Shown: positions 1-8,805 of the stretch, in pieces
Layout of the letters: every line of letters starts with the position of its first letter
How positions within the stretch are numbered: the first letter of the stretch is position 1
Source: an uncultured Clostridia bacterium
GTDB taxonomy: Bacteria > Bacillota > Clostridia > Oscillospirales > Acutalibacteraceae
DNA length: 64,000 bases
Assembly: GCA_946407065.1 (NCBI GenBank)
Contig: CAMJMQ010000003.1
Span: 105,920 to 169,919 of the forward strand
Direction of reading: 5' to 3'
Position numbers and translations under genes: made by a program
Notes under the pieces: generated by a model
What the model was told of the DNA's origin: nothing
Seen by the model: only the letters and a program-made list of their open reading frames with translations
Database searches by the model: none

Positions 1-445
1 AATTTTGTGTTAATTCAGGCAAAACATAACAGGGAATTCTGTAGGGCGGGGGCTTGCTCCCGCCGCAGCTTTTCCGTTCAATGCTATTCAATCGTGGAGC
101 AGCAGGGAATTTGTAGGGGGCGACATTTATGACGCCCCGCGGTAATGTATGTTTCCGTAGGGGACGGCGCCCTCGACGTCCCGAATGCCTGACAAGATAC
201 CACCCAACCACGAAGCAAATCCGATGCCCTATCGCGGTATATCATAAATGTCGTACCCTACAAAAAACGTCTATCTCCTCAACGGACATTGCGTTTTGAC
301 CCAATCTCCTGCTGCAGGTCGTTGGACACGCGTGTCGGCGCCGACCCCGACAATTCCGCTGCAAGGCTCGCCGCAAGGGATAGCTTAACCTCTGCTGAGC
401 CACAAAAAAAGCCCGCCGTACCGAAATACAGCGGGCAATTCTGAT
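1..445. repeat. Non-coding region with dispersed GTAGGG-headed palindromes
   Basis: No credible gene is seen. The stretch holds several copies of a dispersed palindromic family: a GTAGGGCGGGGG...CCCGCCG unit at about 40-65, a GTAGGGGGCGACATTTATG unit at about 113-141, and a GTAGGGGACGGCGCCCTC unit at about 157-182. The sequence after about 185 resembles, in reverse, the conserved flank found beside copies near 24.45, 31.4 and 47.9 kb. The serA terminator is at the right edge. Confidence 0.7.
404..436 (-). terminator. Rho-independent terminator of serA
   Basis: On the minus strand a GCCCGC/GCGGGC stem is followed by seven T residues, 22 bases after the serA stop codon. Confidence 0.85.
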
Positions 446-457
446 ATGATATTGAGA

Positions 458-1567
458 TTACAGCTCTCTGACGCGGATCACACCGTCGATTGCCTTGAAC
501 GCCTCAGCGTCGGCGCCGTCGATGATCGCGTAGGTGTAATCGCCGCGGGTCGCGACAGCAGCGTCGGCAGCGATCGCCTTAACAGCGTCCTCAATGCCTT
601 TACCGAATACGGTCACGCGCTTATCAGCGGTCTTATCCTTCGCGATGTTCGGGAAGTTGACGGAGTTCTTGATGTTGCCGTTCTCGAGATAATCCTTGAT
701 CTCGTCGGCAGCCATGACCGCGCAGTTGTCCTCGCTCTCGGGAGTGGAAGCGCCCAGATGCGGGATCGCGACTACGCCGTCTACGGTCAGCAGATCCTGA
801 GTAGCGAAGTCGGTGACATAAGCCGTCATCTTACCGCTGCCCAGCGCCGCGATGATGTCCTCGGACTTGACCAGACCGTCACGCGCAAAGTTGAGGATGC
901 GAACGCCGTCCTTCATCTTGCCGATGGTCTCGTTGTTGATCATGCCGCGAGTGCCGTCGTTGAGCGGCAGATGCAGAGTGATGTAATCGCTGTCGGCATA
1001 GATATCCTCGAGGGTATCAACGATGATGACGCCGCCCTCGAGCTTTGCCTTGCCAGCCTCGCTGAGGAAGGGATCGTAACCGATGACCTTCATGCCCAGT
1101 GCGAGAGCCGCATTAGCGACCAGGATACCGATCGCGCCCATGCCGACTACGCCGAGGGTCTTGCCCATGATCTCGGGGCCGACAAACTGGCTCTTGCCTT
1201 TTTCAACGGTCTTGAGGCAGCCTGCGTCATCAGCGAGGGTCTTGTTCCAAGCGATACCCTGCGCAACCTTACGGGAAGCGAGGAGCATACCGCAGAGCAC
1301 GAGCTCCTTAACAGCGTTAGCGTTAGCGCCGGGGGTGTTGAATACGCAGATACCCTTCTCGGCACACTTGTCGAGCGGGATGTTGTTGACGCCTGCACCG
1401 GCACGAGCGACTGCGAGAAGGCTCTCGGGCAGCTCCATGTCGTGCATTGCGGCGGAGCGAACGAGGATACCCTCGGGCGCGTCGCACTCGTCAACACAGT
1501 TATAGTTTGCGCCAAGTCTATCGGTACCGATAGCGGCGATCTTGTTGAGTTTTAAAATATTGTACAT
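458..1567 (-). CDS. serA: D-3-phosphoglycerate dehydrogenase
   Basis: Oxidises 3-phosphoglycerate to 3-phosphohydroxypyruvate with NAD, the first step of serine synthesis in the cytoplasm. The 369-residue protein has the D-2-hydroxyacid dehydrogenase layout: a substrate-binding half with ARAGAGVNNI, a Rossmann segment with the dinucleotide motif GVVGMGAIG near residue 140, and a C-terminal ACT-like tail. It is shorter than the long E. coli form and fits the short form common in Clostridia. The start has an AAGGAG site seven bases upstream. serC lies 131 bases upstream on the same strand, so the two probably form a serine operon; no promoter was picked out between them. A long open frame on the opposite strand is a codon-bias shadow. 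Confidence 0.95.
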   Translation of the reverse strand: MYNILKLNKIAAIGTDRLGANYNCVDECDAPEGILVRSAAMHDMELPESLLAVARAGAGVNNIPLDKCAEKGICVFNTPGANANAVKELVLCGMLLASRKVAQGIAWNKTLADDAGCLKTVEKGKSQFVGPEIMGKTLGVVGMGAIGILVANAALALGMKVIGYDPFLSEAGKAKLEGGVIIVDTLEDIYADSDYITLHLPLNDGTRGMINNETIGKMKDGVRILNFARDGLVKSEDIIAALGSGKMTAYVTDFATQDLLTVDGVVAIPHLGASTPESEDNCAVMAADEIKDYLENGNIKNSVNFPNIAKDKTADKRVTVFGKGIEDAVKAIAADAAVATRGDYTYAIIDGADAEAFKAIDGVIRVREL

Positions 1568-1587
1568 ATAAATTCTCCTTTATCAAA

Positions 1588-1692
1588 GGCCCCCTTTCCT
1601 AAGGGGGCTGTCGCGGACACTTGTGTCACGCGACCGGGGGTTGCAACCCTCCGCCCTATCGGGCACCTCCCTTAGGAAAGGGAGGCCGATTA
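1588..1692. repeat. Imperfect palindromic intergenic repeat between serC and serA
   Basis: A CCCTTTCCTAAGGGGGCTG arm and a CCTTAGGAAAGGGAGG arm flank smaller inverted motifs (GTCGCGGACAC/GTGTCACGCGAC). A related CCAACGGGGGCACC block occurs near 25.39 kb. It would form a long hairpin in the serC-serA transcript. Confidence 0.6.
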
Positions 1693-1698
1693 TGATTC

Positions 1699-2784
1699 TT
1701 ACTTGTTTTCTTCTTCAAACTTCTTCATAAAGGCGACGAGCTTCTCTACGCCCTCGATCGGCATTGCGTTGTAGATAGAAGCGCGCATACCGCCGACGGT
1801 ACGGTGACCCTTGATGTTGATGAAGCCGGCTTCCTTAGCAGCAGCAACAAACTTCGCGTCCAGATCGGTGTCGCCGGTAACGAACGGAACGTTCATCAGA
1901 GAACGATCCTCGGGAACAACAGTGCCCTTGAACATCTCGGAAGAATCGAGGAAGTCATACAGGATCTTCGCCTTCTTCTCGTTGAGCTCCTTCATCTTCT
2001 CCAGACCGCCGACCTCGTTCTTGATCCACTCGAGGACGAGCTTCATGATGTAGATGGTGTAGCAGGGAGGCGTGTTGTACATAGAGCCGTTGTCCGCATG
2101 GATCTGGTAGTTGAGCATGGTGGGGGTGATATCTCTCGCCTTGCCGAGCAGATCCTCACGGATAATGCAGATGGTCACACCTGCGGGAGCTACGTTCTTC
2201 TGCGCGCCGCCGTAGAGCATACCGAACTTGGTAACGTCGAGCGGCTCAGAGAGGAAGCAGGAAGAGATATCAGCGATCAGCGGAACATCGCCGGTATCGG
2301 GCAGCTCATGATAAACAGTGCCGTAGATGGTGTTGTTCATGCAGATGTAGAAGTAGTCCGCATCGGGAGTAAAGGTGCTCTTGTCGAGCTTCGGAATATA
2401 AGAGAAGGTCTTATCCGCGGAGGAAGCAACGATGTTGACGTCGCCGTAGCGGCCTGCTTCGGCAGCAGCCTTCTTCGCCCACTGACCGGTGATGACATAA
2501 TCAGCCTTGCCGGAACCGTTCATGAAGTTGAGCGGGATAGCGGCAAACTGGGTGGAAGCGCCGCCCTGCAGGAACAGGACCTTGTAGTTGTCGGGAATGT
2601 TCATGATCTCACGCAGGAGAGACTCGGCCGCGGTGATGATCTCGCCGTACTCCTTGGAGCGGTGGGACATCTCCATAACGGACTCGCCGGTGCCCTTGTA
2701 GTCGAGCATCTCAGCAGCCGCGGTCTTCAGTACGCTTTCGGGCAGCATCGAGGGACCTGCCGAAAAATTGTAAACTCTTGCCAT
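1699..2784 (-). CDS. serC: Phosphoserine aminotransferase
   Basis: PLP-dependent transfer of the amino group from glutamate to 3-phosphohydroxypyruvate, giving phosphoserine; second step of serine synthesis. The 361-residue protein has the family length and start (RVYNFSAGPSMLPESVL), the segment FLQGGAST near residue 72, and the PLP lysine region YGGAQKNVAPAG near residue 190. The C-terminal GHRTVGGMRASIYNAMP is diagnostic of SerC. The start follows a strong TAGGAGG site. It is the upstream gene of the serC-serA pair; a phosphoserine phosphatase is not in the window. Confidence 0.96.
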   Translation of the reverse strand: MARVYNFSAGPSMLPESVLKTAAAEMLDYKGTGESVMEMSHRSKEYGEIITAAESLLREIMNIPDNYKVLFLQGGASTQFAAIPLNFMNGSGKADYVITGQWAKKAAAEAGRYGDVNIVASSADKTFSYIPKLDKSTFTPDADYFYICMNNTIYGTVYHELPDTGDVPLIADISSCFLSEPLDVTKFGMLYGGAQKNVAPAGVTICIIREDLLGKARDITPTMLNYQIHADNGSMYNTPPCYTIYIMKLVLEWIKNEVGGLEKMKELNEKKAKILYDFLDSSEMFKGTVVPEDRSLMNVPFVTGDTDLDAKFVAAAKEAGFINIKGHRTVGGMRASIYNAMPIEGVEKLVAFMKKFEEENK

Positions 2785-3221
2785 AATATATACCTCCTAA
2801 ATATGATGACTATTAGTAAACCGCTTTTCGGTTTATTACATACTAATAATACCAGTTACAATTATATGACAATTCACCCGTTAATTCAATAACAAACGGC
2901 GATTCGGGCATAGTAATTTTTCAGAAAATCCCTGCCATTTTTATACATTTTGCAAAAAATCCGTCGAAATCTAACAAATTGTAATGAAGTATAACATCTT
3001 TTTAGGGACAAAGAGATAAGAGTGAGGAGTTAGGAGTGAGGAGTTAGGAGTTATGGGTGGGCGTTGCCCACACCCGATTGCTATTGTATCAACCAAACAC
3101 AACCGTATTATAACATTTGAATCAAAATGCGAAGCATTTCCCGCAACTCCTCACTCCTAACTCCTCACTCCTAACTAAAAAAAAGAGCCGCCGCGTTTTT
3201 ACACGCAGCAGCTCCGTAATC
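2785..3221. repeat. serC upstream region and inverted heptanucleotide element
   Basis: The left part is the AT-rich serC leader. The right part is a composite repeat: tandem heptads of the GTGAGGA/GTTAGGA type at 3020-3052, a GGGTGGGC-NNN-GCCCACACCC hairpin at about 3055-3075, and the inverted heptad arm ACTCCTA/ACTCCTC at 3145-3176. No gene is seen. Confidence 0.75.
3178..3214 (-). terminator. Terminator of the M18 aminopeptidase gene
   Basis: The minus strand has a GAGCTGCTGCGT/ACGCGGCGGCTC stem followed by a T run, just after the stop codon at 3222. Confidence 0.85.
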
Positions 3222-4625
3222 TCAATCACTTATTGAGTTAAACAGTCCCCAAAACGCCTTATGCGCCATATAGATATCCGCCTTGGAGATGACCTCAAAG
3301 GGCGCGTGCATGCACAGCACCGCTACGCCGAGATCGACCACATCGACGTTCATGTTAGCGACGTACTTCGCGATGGTACCGCCGCCGCCGATATCAACCT
3401 TGCCCAGCTCGCCGACCTGCCACTTGACGTCGTTCTTTGCGAGCATGGCGCGGATCTCGCCCATAAACTCGGCTGATGCGTCGGAGGTGTCGTACTTGCC
3501 GCCGTGACCGGTGTACTTGCTGATAACAACGCCCTCGTTGATGAAGGAGCAGTTCTTTGCCTCATACACGGACGGGAAGGTGGGGTCAAACGCCGCGTTG
3601 ACATCCGCTGACAGGCACTTTGACTTACTCAGCACACGATAACCCTCATTGCCGTCCTGCTTTGCCAGATCATAGATGAAGTATCGGAGAAAATCGCTCT
3701 GCATGCCGGTGTTGCCGTCAGAACCTGTCTCTTCCTTATCGGTCAGATAGGTGATGCAGGTGCACTCGGGCAGCTTGGTGTCGAAGATCGCGGTGACAGA
3801 CGGATAAGCACAGCACTTGTCGTCGTGACCGTAACCGCCGATCATGGAGCGGTCAAAGCCGACGTCACGGGTCGGATACGCGGGACAGAAGTTCAGCTCC
3901 GCGGAGAGGAAGTCGTTTTCTTCAATGCCGAAGCGGTCGTTGAGGATCTTCATCACATTTAGCGCGACGAGATCCTTTTCATCGCTGTCGTCATAGGGAC
4001 GCGAGCCGACAAGGATGTTCAGATCCTCGCCCGTAAAGAGCTTTGACACGGTCTTCATAGCGCCCTCGCGGTCGAGGTGCGGCAGCAGATCGGTGATCAG
4101 GAAGCACTCGTCCCTGGGATCGTCGCCGATGTGGATATCCACGGTCGAGCCGTCGAGCTTGACCACTCTGCCGTGCAGGGCGAGCGGCACAGTCGTCCAC
4201 TGATATTTTTTGATGCCGCCGTAGTAGTGGGTCTTGAACAGCGCCAAACCATTGTCCTGATACAGCGGATTGGGTTTCAGATCAATGCGCGGCGAGTCGA
4301 TGTGCGCGATCGCCAAACGTACACCATTCGAGGTGCCGTTCTTGCCGATGACCGCCAGACCGATCGCCTTCTCACGGTTGATCACATAGACTCTGTCGCC
4401 GGGCTGATAAGAGCCGTCGGGGTCAAATTCGACAAAGCCCTCTTTCTCAGCCAGCGCCTTGACATAAGCTACCGCCTCGCGTTCGGTGCGGGCGTTGTCG
4501 AGGAACTTTTTGTAATCCTCACAGTAAGCGTCCGCCTGAGCGAGCACCTCTGCCGAGTAGGTCGCCGCGCCGCGGCGTTCCTTCATCATCAGTTTTTCTC
4601 TGAGTTCTTTTGCATTTTCACTCAT
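3222..4625 (-). CDS. M18-family zinc aminopeptidase
   Basis: Predicted cytoplasmic metallo-aminopeptidase that removes N-terminal residues from peptides (family M18, aminopeptidase I type). The 467-residue length matches. Metal-site motifs of the family are visible: IAHIDSPRID near residue 105, LTDKEETGSDGNTG near residue 300, and the C-terminal CMHAPFEVISKADIYM. The start has an AGGAGG site. The leader contains a heptanucleotide repeat arm (4646-4676) 20 bases before the start codon. It appears to be a single-gene unit with its own terminator. Substrate preference cannot be read from sequence. Confidence 0.9.
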   Translation of the reverse strand: MSENAKELREKLMMKERRGAATYSAEVLAQADAYCEDYKKFLDNARTEREAVAYVKALAEKEGFVEFDPDGSYQPGDRVYVINREKAIGLAVIGKNGTSNGVRLAIAHIDSPRIDLKPNPLYQDNGLALFKTHYYGGIKKYQWTTVPLALHGRVVKLDGSTVDIHIGDDPRDECFLITDLLPHLDREGAMKTVSKLFTGEDLNILVGSRPYDDSDEKDLVALNVMKILNDRFGIEENDFLSAELNFCPAYPTRDVGFDRSMIGGYGHDDKCCAYPSVTAIFDTKLPECTCITYLTDKEETGSDGNTGMQSDFLRYFIYDLAKQDGNEGYRVLSKSKCLSADVNAAFDPTFPSVYEAKNCSFINEGVVISKYTGHGGKYDTSDASAEFMGEIRAMLAKNDVKWQVGELGKVDIGGGGTIAKYVANMNVDVVDLGVAVLCMHAPFEVISKADIYMAHKAFWGLFNSISD

Positions 4626-4645
4626 ATTGTACCTCCTGTAAATGG

Positions 4646-4769
4646 ATAACGGTTAACGGATAACGGTTAACGGTGAAGGGAGGGCTTTGCCCTCACCCAT
4701 TTTTATCGATCAAAAATCCACATGGGTTTTCCCACAACCGTTCTCTGTTCTCCATTCTCCGTTCTCCGG
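4646..4769. repeat. Inverted heptanucleotide repeat element (ACGGTTA / TTCTCCG type)
   Basis: Left arm ACGGTTA/ACGGATA heptads at 4646-4676, then a GGAGGGC-TTT-GCCCTCACCC hairpin, and right arm TTCTCTG/TTCTCCA/TTCTCCG heptads at about 4736-4769. The right arm ends three bases from the stop codon of the transglycosylase gene. Confidence 0.8.
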
Positions 4770-4771
4770 AA

Positions 4772-5401
4772 TTATTGATAATATAATTTTTGATATAGAT
4801 CATACGCGTGGCCGACACGCTCGACGTAGTTCGCGGTCTCCTCATACGGGATGTTCGACAGCGTTTTGCCGTCGGGCGAAATGTTCGGATCCTGCAGCCA
4901 GCCGTCCACGGTCGTCGTGCCCGCGTTATAGGCGGCGACAGCGGTATCGCGCACGCCGTACTTTTTGAGCAGCACCGACAAAAGATAGGTGCCGTAGCGG
5001 ATGTTGATATCGGGATCCTTGAGCGAGTCGGTGGTATAGATCACCTGCCCGTCCAAACTCTCCTGCAGCCAGTCAAAGGTAGAGGGCATCAGCTGCATCA
5101 AGCCCAGTGCGCCCGCGGAGCTCTCCACTTCGGGACGAAAACCGCTCTCGGTACGGATGACTGCAAACACGAGCGGCTCTTCCACGCCGAACTCGGTCGC
5201 GTATTTGTGTACCTGTTCGCCATACTGCTGTTGATAAAACAGGCTGTATACCTTGCCCTTCGTTCCCTTATAGTTTGTGTCGGAAACGAAAAAGAATACC
5301 AGCACGCCCACAAACAACAGGAGTACGAACGTCACCAGAAAACCGATCGCTCCGTGACCCTTGGTCTCGCGTGAATGTCGTCCGCTATATCTTCTGCTCA
5401 T
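4772..5401 (-). CDS. Membrane-anchored lytic transglycosylase (Slt type)
   Basis: Predicted peptidoglycan lytic transglycosylase. The 209-residue protein has a short basic N-terminus, one membrane segment at about 18-40, then a soluble-lytic-transglycosylase domain outside the cell. The catalytic Glu is E85 in VIRTESGF; ALGLMQLMP and AVAAYNAG are the other family motifs. The start chosen is the ATG at 5401, behind an AAAGGTGG site; a longer frame begins at 5506 but its extra 35 residues look non-coding. The start lies inside the end of the upstream fusion gene (17-base overlap), so the two are probably translationally coupled. A role in cell-wall remodelling, perhaps in sporulation, is inference. 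Confidence 0.9.
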   Translation of the reverse strand: MSRRYSGRHSRETKGHGAIGFLVTFVLLLFVGVLVFFFVSDTNYKGTKGKVYSLFYQQQYGEQVHKYATEFGVEEPLVFAVIRTESGFRPEVESSAGALGLMQLMPSTFDWLQESLDGQVIYTTDSLKDPDINIRYGTYLLSVLLKKYGVRDTAVAAYNAGTTTVDGWLQDPNISPDGKTLSNIPYEETANYVERVGHAYDLYQKLYYQ

Positions 5402-7016
5402 CCGCGCACCACCTTTCGCCGTATTGCCGCACCGCGTCCGAAAACGCCTGAGCGGAACCGTTATTATATAGTATATCGTCGCAGTGGTCGATAAAGAACT
5501 GTTCACTGAGCTGTGCCGACATCCGACGCTCTGCCTCTTCCCTGCTCAGGCCGTCACGCTGCATGATTCTTTCTCTACGGATCTTCGGATCGGCGAGAAT
5601 GCCGACAATGCGGCAGCAGAACACATCCTCATGCGCTTCAAAGAGTTGGGACGCGTCAAAGATGACGATATCACTGTCGGATTCATTCGCCTGCATGAGC
5701 ATGATCTCACTGATCTTGGGATGGGTGATATGGTTGAGTGTTTCGGTATTTTCGGGCGTTGAGAACGCGATCTTCGCGACAAGCTGTCTGTTCAAACTTC
5801 CGTCGGGCAGGAGTACGTCGCCGAACGCGGCGCACAGCATCGCCTTCACTTCACTGTCCTCGACCGCGCGTCGGGCGGCTTCATCCGCGCTGACGACGGG
5901 GAATCCGCTTTCGCTGAGCAGCTTTGCCGCTTCACTCTTCCCCGCGCCTGTCTGTCCGGTCAAGCCGATGATCCGCTTCTCGGGCAGGTCGATGACCTCG
6001 AACGCCGCCGCGCGGATCAGGCGGTTATACAGCGCCATACCGACGCCTGTCGCCTTGGGACAGTGGGCATAGACGGTGTGGACGTCCTCAAGATCATCCA
6101 CCGCCCGGAGCGCGTCAAAGAGTGCCTGTGCCTGTGCTTTCTCATCCTCCATGCCGCCGATCGTGATACAGGGCATATTGAGCTGCGGCTTATCCTCATC
6201 ATAGCACAGCGCCGCGACATGCGGATCACGGGCATACAGTCGATTCATATAGGTCAAATAGCGCTCGTCACTGCCGCGCAGCAATACGACCCTTGTGCGG
6301 GGCGCGTAATGCTTGTACTTCATGCCGGGCGACGAGGCTTTTTCATTGTTTTCCAATTGATGGAGCACCGCGTGGTCAACCTCGATCGCGCCGATGACGG
6401 CTTCGATCTCCTCACGCGTGATCAGCCCGGGACGCAAAATACGCGGCGTATCGGTCGCAAGCGTGATGACGGTGCTCTCCACGCCGACAGAGCAGCTGCC
6501 GCCGTCGATGACCGCCTCGATCCTGCCCTCCATGTCGTCGATGACATGCTGCGCCGTGGTCGGACTGGGCTTGCCCGAGGTGTTCGCGGAGGGCGCCGCT
6601 AACGCCAAGCCACTTGTTTTGAGCAGCTTTTGCGCGTCGGGATGGGACGGGATGCGGATCGCAACGGTGCTGAGCCCCGCGCTGACCTCATCGGGGATCA
6701 CATCCCCCTTGGGCATGATGATGGTAAGCGGTCCAGGCCAGAAGGCTTCGGCGAGCTTGACCGCCTTTTCGGGAATCTGTGAAACAAGGCGCAAACGTCC
6801 GATATCGGAAAAATCCGCGACATGGACGATCAGCGGGTTATCCATCGGACGACCCTTCGCCTCAAAAATGCGGCGTACCGCCTCACCGTCCAGCGCGTTC
6901 GCCGCCAAGCCGTAGACCGTTTCGGTAGGCATAGCAACCAGCCCGCCCTCACGCAGGATGGCGGACGCCTTGTCGATATCCGATTGTGTATTGGTTAAAT
7001 GGTAAGTTTTCATCAT
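5385..7016 (-). CDS. Fused L-threonylcarbamoyladenylate synthase (Sua5/YrdC) and dephospho-CoA kinase (CoaE)
   Basis: Two enzymes in one 543-residue chain. Residues 1 to about 342 are a full Sua5-type enzyme (makes threonylcarbamoyl-AMP for the t6A modification of tRNA): PTETVYGLAANA near 30, KGRPMDNPLIVH near 54, SANTSGKPSPT near 143, and the Sua5 C-terminal part after KYKHYAPRT. Residues about 348-543 are a CoaE domain (last step of coenzyme A synthesis): P-loop GLTGQTGAGKS at 351-361, SADEAAR, and a family-typical C-terminal half. No stop or frameshift separates them. The start is ATG-ATG with only a weak ribosome site, just beside a palindromic repeat. These two activities are usually separate genes, so the fusion is notable. 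Confidence 0.93.
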   Translation of the reverse strand: MMKTYHLTNTQSDIDKASAILREGGLVAMPTETVYGLAANALDGEAVRRIFEAKGRPMDNPLIVHVADFSDIGRLRLVSQIPEKAVKLAEAFWPGPLTIIMPKGDVIPDEVSAGLSTVAIRIPSHPDAQKLLKTSGLALAAPSANTSGKPSPTTAQHVIDDMEGRIEAVIDGGSCSVGVESTVITLATDTPRILRPGLITREEIEAVIGAIEVDHAVLHQLENNEKASSPGMKYKHYAPRTRVVLLRGSDERYLTYMNRLYARDPHVAALCYDEDKPQLNMPCITIGGMEDEKAQAQALFDALRAVDDLEDVHTVYAHCPKATGVGMALYNRLIRAAAFEVIDLPEKRIIGLTGQTGAGKSEAAKLLSESGFPVVSADEAARRAVEDSEVKAMLCAAFGDVLLPDGSLNRQLVAKIAFSTPENTETLNHITHPKISEIMLMQANESDSDIVIFDASQLFEAHEDVFCCRIVGILADPKIRRERIMQRDGLSREEAERRMSAQLSEQFFIDHCDDILYNNGSAQAFSDAVRQYGERWCADEQKI

Positions 7017-7023
7017 ATCAATC

Positions 7024-7170
7024 GTAGGGCGGGGGCTTGCTCCCGCCGAAACCTGTCTGATAAATCAATATTATAGGCAAAGTCGCTATTTCTTTGCTTC
7101 GCAATTGTCCTGCGGGACACGCTTCACAAACGTCCCTGCGGGACACGGCGGGAGCAAGCCCCCGCCCTAC
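7024..7170. repeat. Palindromic element with 25-base perfect terminal inverted repeats
   Basis: GTAGGGCGGGGGCTTGCTCC... at 7024-7048 is the exact reverse complement of 7146-7170. The interior contains GTCCTGCGGGACAC and CGTCCCTGCGGGACACG hairpins. It fills the gap between prfA and the Sua5-CoaE gene, and its right end includes the last base of the prfA stop codon. No transposase is present. It belongs to the dispersed GTAGGG-headed family. Confidence 0.85.
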
Positions 7171-8246
7171 TATGCGTTCATTTGCTCCTTGAGTTGTTCC
7201 GCTCTCTGCGCGGTGACCAGCGCGTCGATGATCTCGTCGAGGTCGCCGTTCATGATCTCGTCCAATTTATACAGCGTCAAGCCGATACGATGATCGGTAA
7301 CGCGGCTCTGCGGAAAATTATAGGTGCGGATCTTCTCACTGCGGTCACCCGAACCGATCTGGGAGCGCCTGTCGGAGGCGATCGCCTCATGCTGTTTATC
7401 CTGCTCGATCTTGAGCAGGCGCGATTTGAGCACCTTCATCGCCTTATCTTTGTTCTTGTACTGGGAGCGCTCATCCTGACATTCTACGACCATGCCCGTG
7501 GGCTTGTGGGTGATACGGATGGCGGAACTGGTCTTATTGATATGCTGACCGCCCGCGCCGGAGGAGCGGAAGGTATCGATCTCCAGATCATTCGGGTTGA
7601 TATCCACCTCTACGTCATCCGCTTCGGGAAGGACAGCGACCGTCGCCGCCGAGGTATGGATACGCCCGGAGCTCTCTGTCTTGGGCACACGCTGAACGCG
7701 ATGGGTGCCCGACTCGAACTTAAAGCGGCTGTAAGCGCCCGCGCCGCTGACGATAAAGGACACTTCCTTATAACCGCCGAGCCCCGTCTCATTGAGGTTG
7801 ATGACCTCTATCTTGTAGCCCCTGCGCTCGGCGTACATACTGTACATGCGGTACAGATCATAAGCAAACAGCGAGCTTTCCTCGCCGCCCGTGCCGCCGC
7901 GGATCTCGACGATGACGTTGCGTTCGTCGTTTGGATCCTTGGGAAGAAGCAGGATCTTGAGCTCCTCCTCGAGCGCGGGCAAACTGCGCTTTGCGTCATC
8001 GAGCTCGATGGACGCAAGCTCCCTGAGCTCCTCATCGGAGGACGCGTCGTCGAGGATCATCAGGCTGTCCTCGATGGTCTGCTGCGCACTTTGATACTCG
8101 CGGTACTTCTTGACCACCGGCTCGATGGACGCGTACTCGCGCATCACCTCGCGGTAGCGGTCGGGGTCGGACACCACGTCCGGCTCATACATCCGCTTTT
8201 CCAGTTCGTTATATCGTTTATCAAATATCGCTAATCTGCTGAACAT
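7170..8246 (-). CDS. prfA: Peptide chain release factor 1
   Basis: Releases finished proteins from the ribosome at UAA and UAG codons. The 358-residue length is typical. The PxT codon-recognition tripeptide of RF1 appears as PKT in [18 protein letters not shown] (RF2 would have SPF). The catalytic loop GGQ is in [15 protein letters not shown]. Start chosen at 8246 ([11 protein letters not shown]) with a GAAGGAAAC site; an in-frame extension to 8339 reads through a repeat and looks non-coding. The stop codon abuts a palindromic repeat. Upstream lies the DUF951 gene on the same strand, separated by a heptanucleotide element. Confidence 0.97.
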   Translation of the reverse strand: MFSRLAIFDKRYNELEKRMYEPDVVSDPDRYREVMREYASIEPVVKKYREYQSAQQTIEDSLMILDDASSDEELRELASIELDDAKRSLPALEEELKILLLPKDPNDERNVIVEIRGGTGGEESSLFAYDLYRMYSMYAERRGYKIEVINLNETGLGGYKEVSFIVSGAGAYSRFKFESGTHRVQRVPKTESSGRIHTSAATVAVLPEADDVEVDINPNDLEIDTFRSSGAGGQHINKTSSAIRITHKPTGMVVECQDERSQYKNKDKAMKVLKSRLLKIEQDKQHEAIASDRRSQIGSGDRSEKIRTYNFPQSRVTDHRIGLTLYKLDEIMNGDLDEIIDALVTAQRAEQLKEQMNA

Positions 8247-8261
8247 AATGTTTCCTTCGTC

Positions 8262-8391
8262 AAATGAATAATGAATACTGAAAACTGAAGAATGAATGGC
8301 GGGACACCCGCACCCGAAAATATAGAAATGTCCGAGCAAAGCGAGTCACCGGTATTTTTCAGTTTTCAATTTTCAGTCTTCAGTTTTCAGT
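8262..8391. repeat. Inverted heptanucleotide repeat element (CTGAAAA type)
   Basis: Left arm of ACTGAAA/ACTGAAG-type heptads at about 8262-8298; right arm TTTCAGT/CTTCAGT heptads at 8356-8391. A GGCGGGACACCCGC core lies between. The right arm runs into the DUF951 coding sequence and encodes its last six residues and stop. Confidence 0.8.
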
Positions 8392-8570
8392 CCTTCCCTG
8401 ATGACTTTCCGTATATTTCTCTCGACCTTTTTGCGGGGCACCATGACCTCTCTGCCGCATTTTTGACAGCGGATCTTGAAATCCATGCCGACGCGCAGGA
8501 CGAGGAAACGGTTATCGCCGCAGGGATGGGGCTTCTTCATGATCAATTCATCGTTGACGCGAATATCCAT
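8373..8570 (-). CDS. DUF951 family small protein
   Basis: A 65-residue protein matching the DUF951 family of Firmicutes, of unknown function. It starts MDIRVNDELIMKKPHPCG and carries paired cysteines (HPCG and IRCQKCGREV) that could bind zinc, followed by a basic segment suggesting nucleic-acid contact (inference). Start at 8570 is fixed by a strong AGGAGGGG site. The C-terminal residues GLKTED and the stop codon are encoded by tandem heptads of the adjacent repeat, so the natural C-terminus may have been replaced. It has its own promoter at 8601-8629. Confidence 0.88.
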   Translation of the reverse strand: MDIRVNDELIMKKPHPCGDNRFLVLRVGMDFKIRCQKCGREVMVPRKKVERNIRKVIREGLKTED

Positions 8571-8600
8571 ATGCCCCTCCTCTTTTTTTGTATCTGGAAT

Positions 8601-8629
8601 ATTATACCATATATTGGCAAGAAAAGCAA
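8601..8629 (-). promoter_or_regulatory. Sigma-A promoter of the DUF951 gene
   Basis: Minus-strand TTGCTT (-35), 17-base spacer, TATAAT (-10), about 30 bases before the start codon. Confidence 0.75.
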
Positions 8630-8677
8630 ATAACGTTTCTGTCACTATTCAACATCTTGTGAAAATAGTCGAAATGC

Positions 8678-8706
8678 TTGACTATATATAGTTTTTGGAG
8701 TAAAAT
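8678..8706 (+). promoter_or_regulatory. Sigma-A promoter of the sulfatase-like gene
   Basis: TTGACT, 17-base spacer, TAAAAT. It leaves a leader of about 90 bases before the start at 8806. Confidence 0.75.
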
Positions 8707-8805
8707 ATAGGGTGATTTATAATAGGTTAGTACGGCGACCGTCATCCCCCGCATCATCCGTCAGTGCAAAAAGGCGCCGCCTGACCGATCATCAAAGGAA
8801 ACATT

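Noticed and set aside
446..1555. 369-codon open frame opposite serA
   Set aside because: It mirrors a well-supported serA gene on the other strand, resembles no family, and arises from the GC-rich codon bias.
4687..4968. 93-codon open frame on the plus strand
   Set aside because: It is antisense to the transglycosylase and begins within a repeat element; Arg-rich shadow translation.
8247..8339. N-terminal extension of prfA
   Set aside because: RF1 proteins begin at the MFSRL start; the extension reads through a heptad repeat element.
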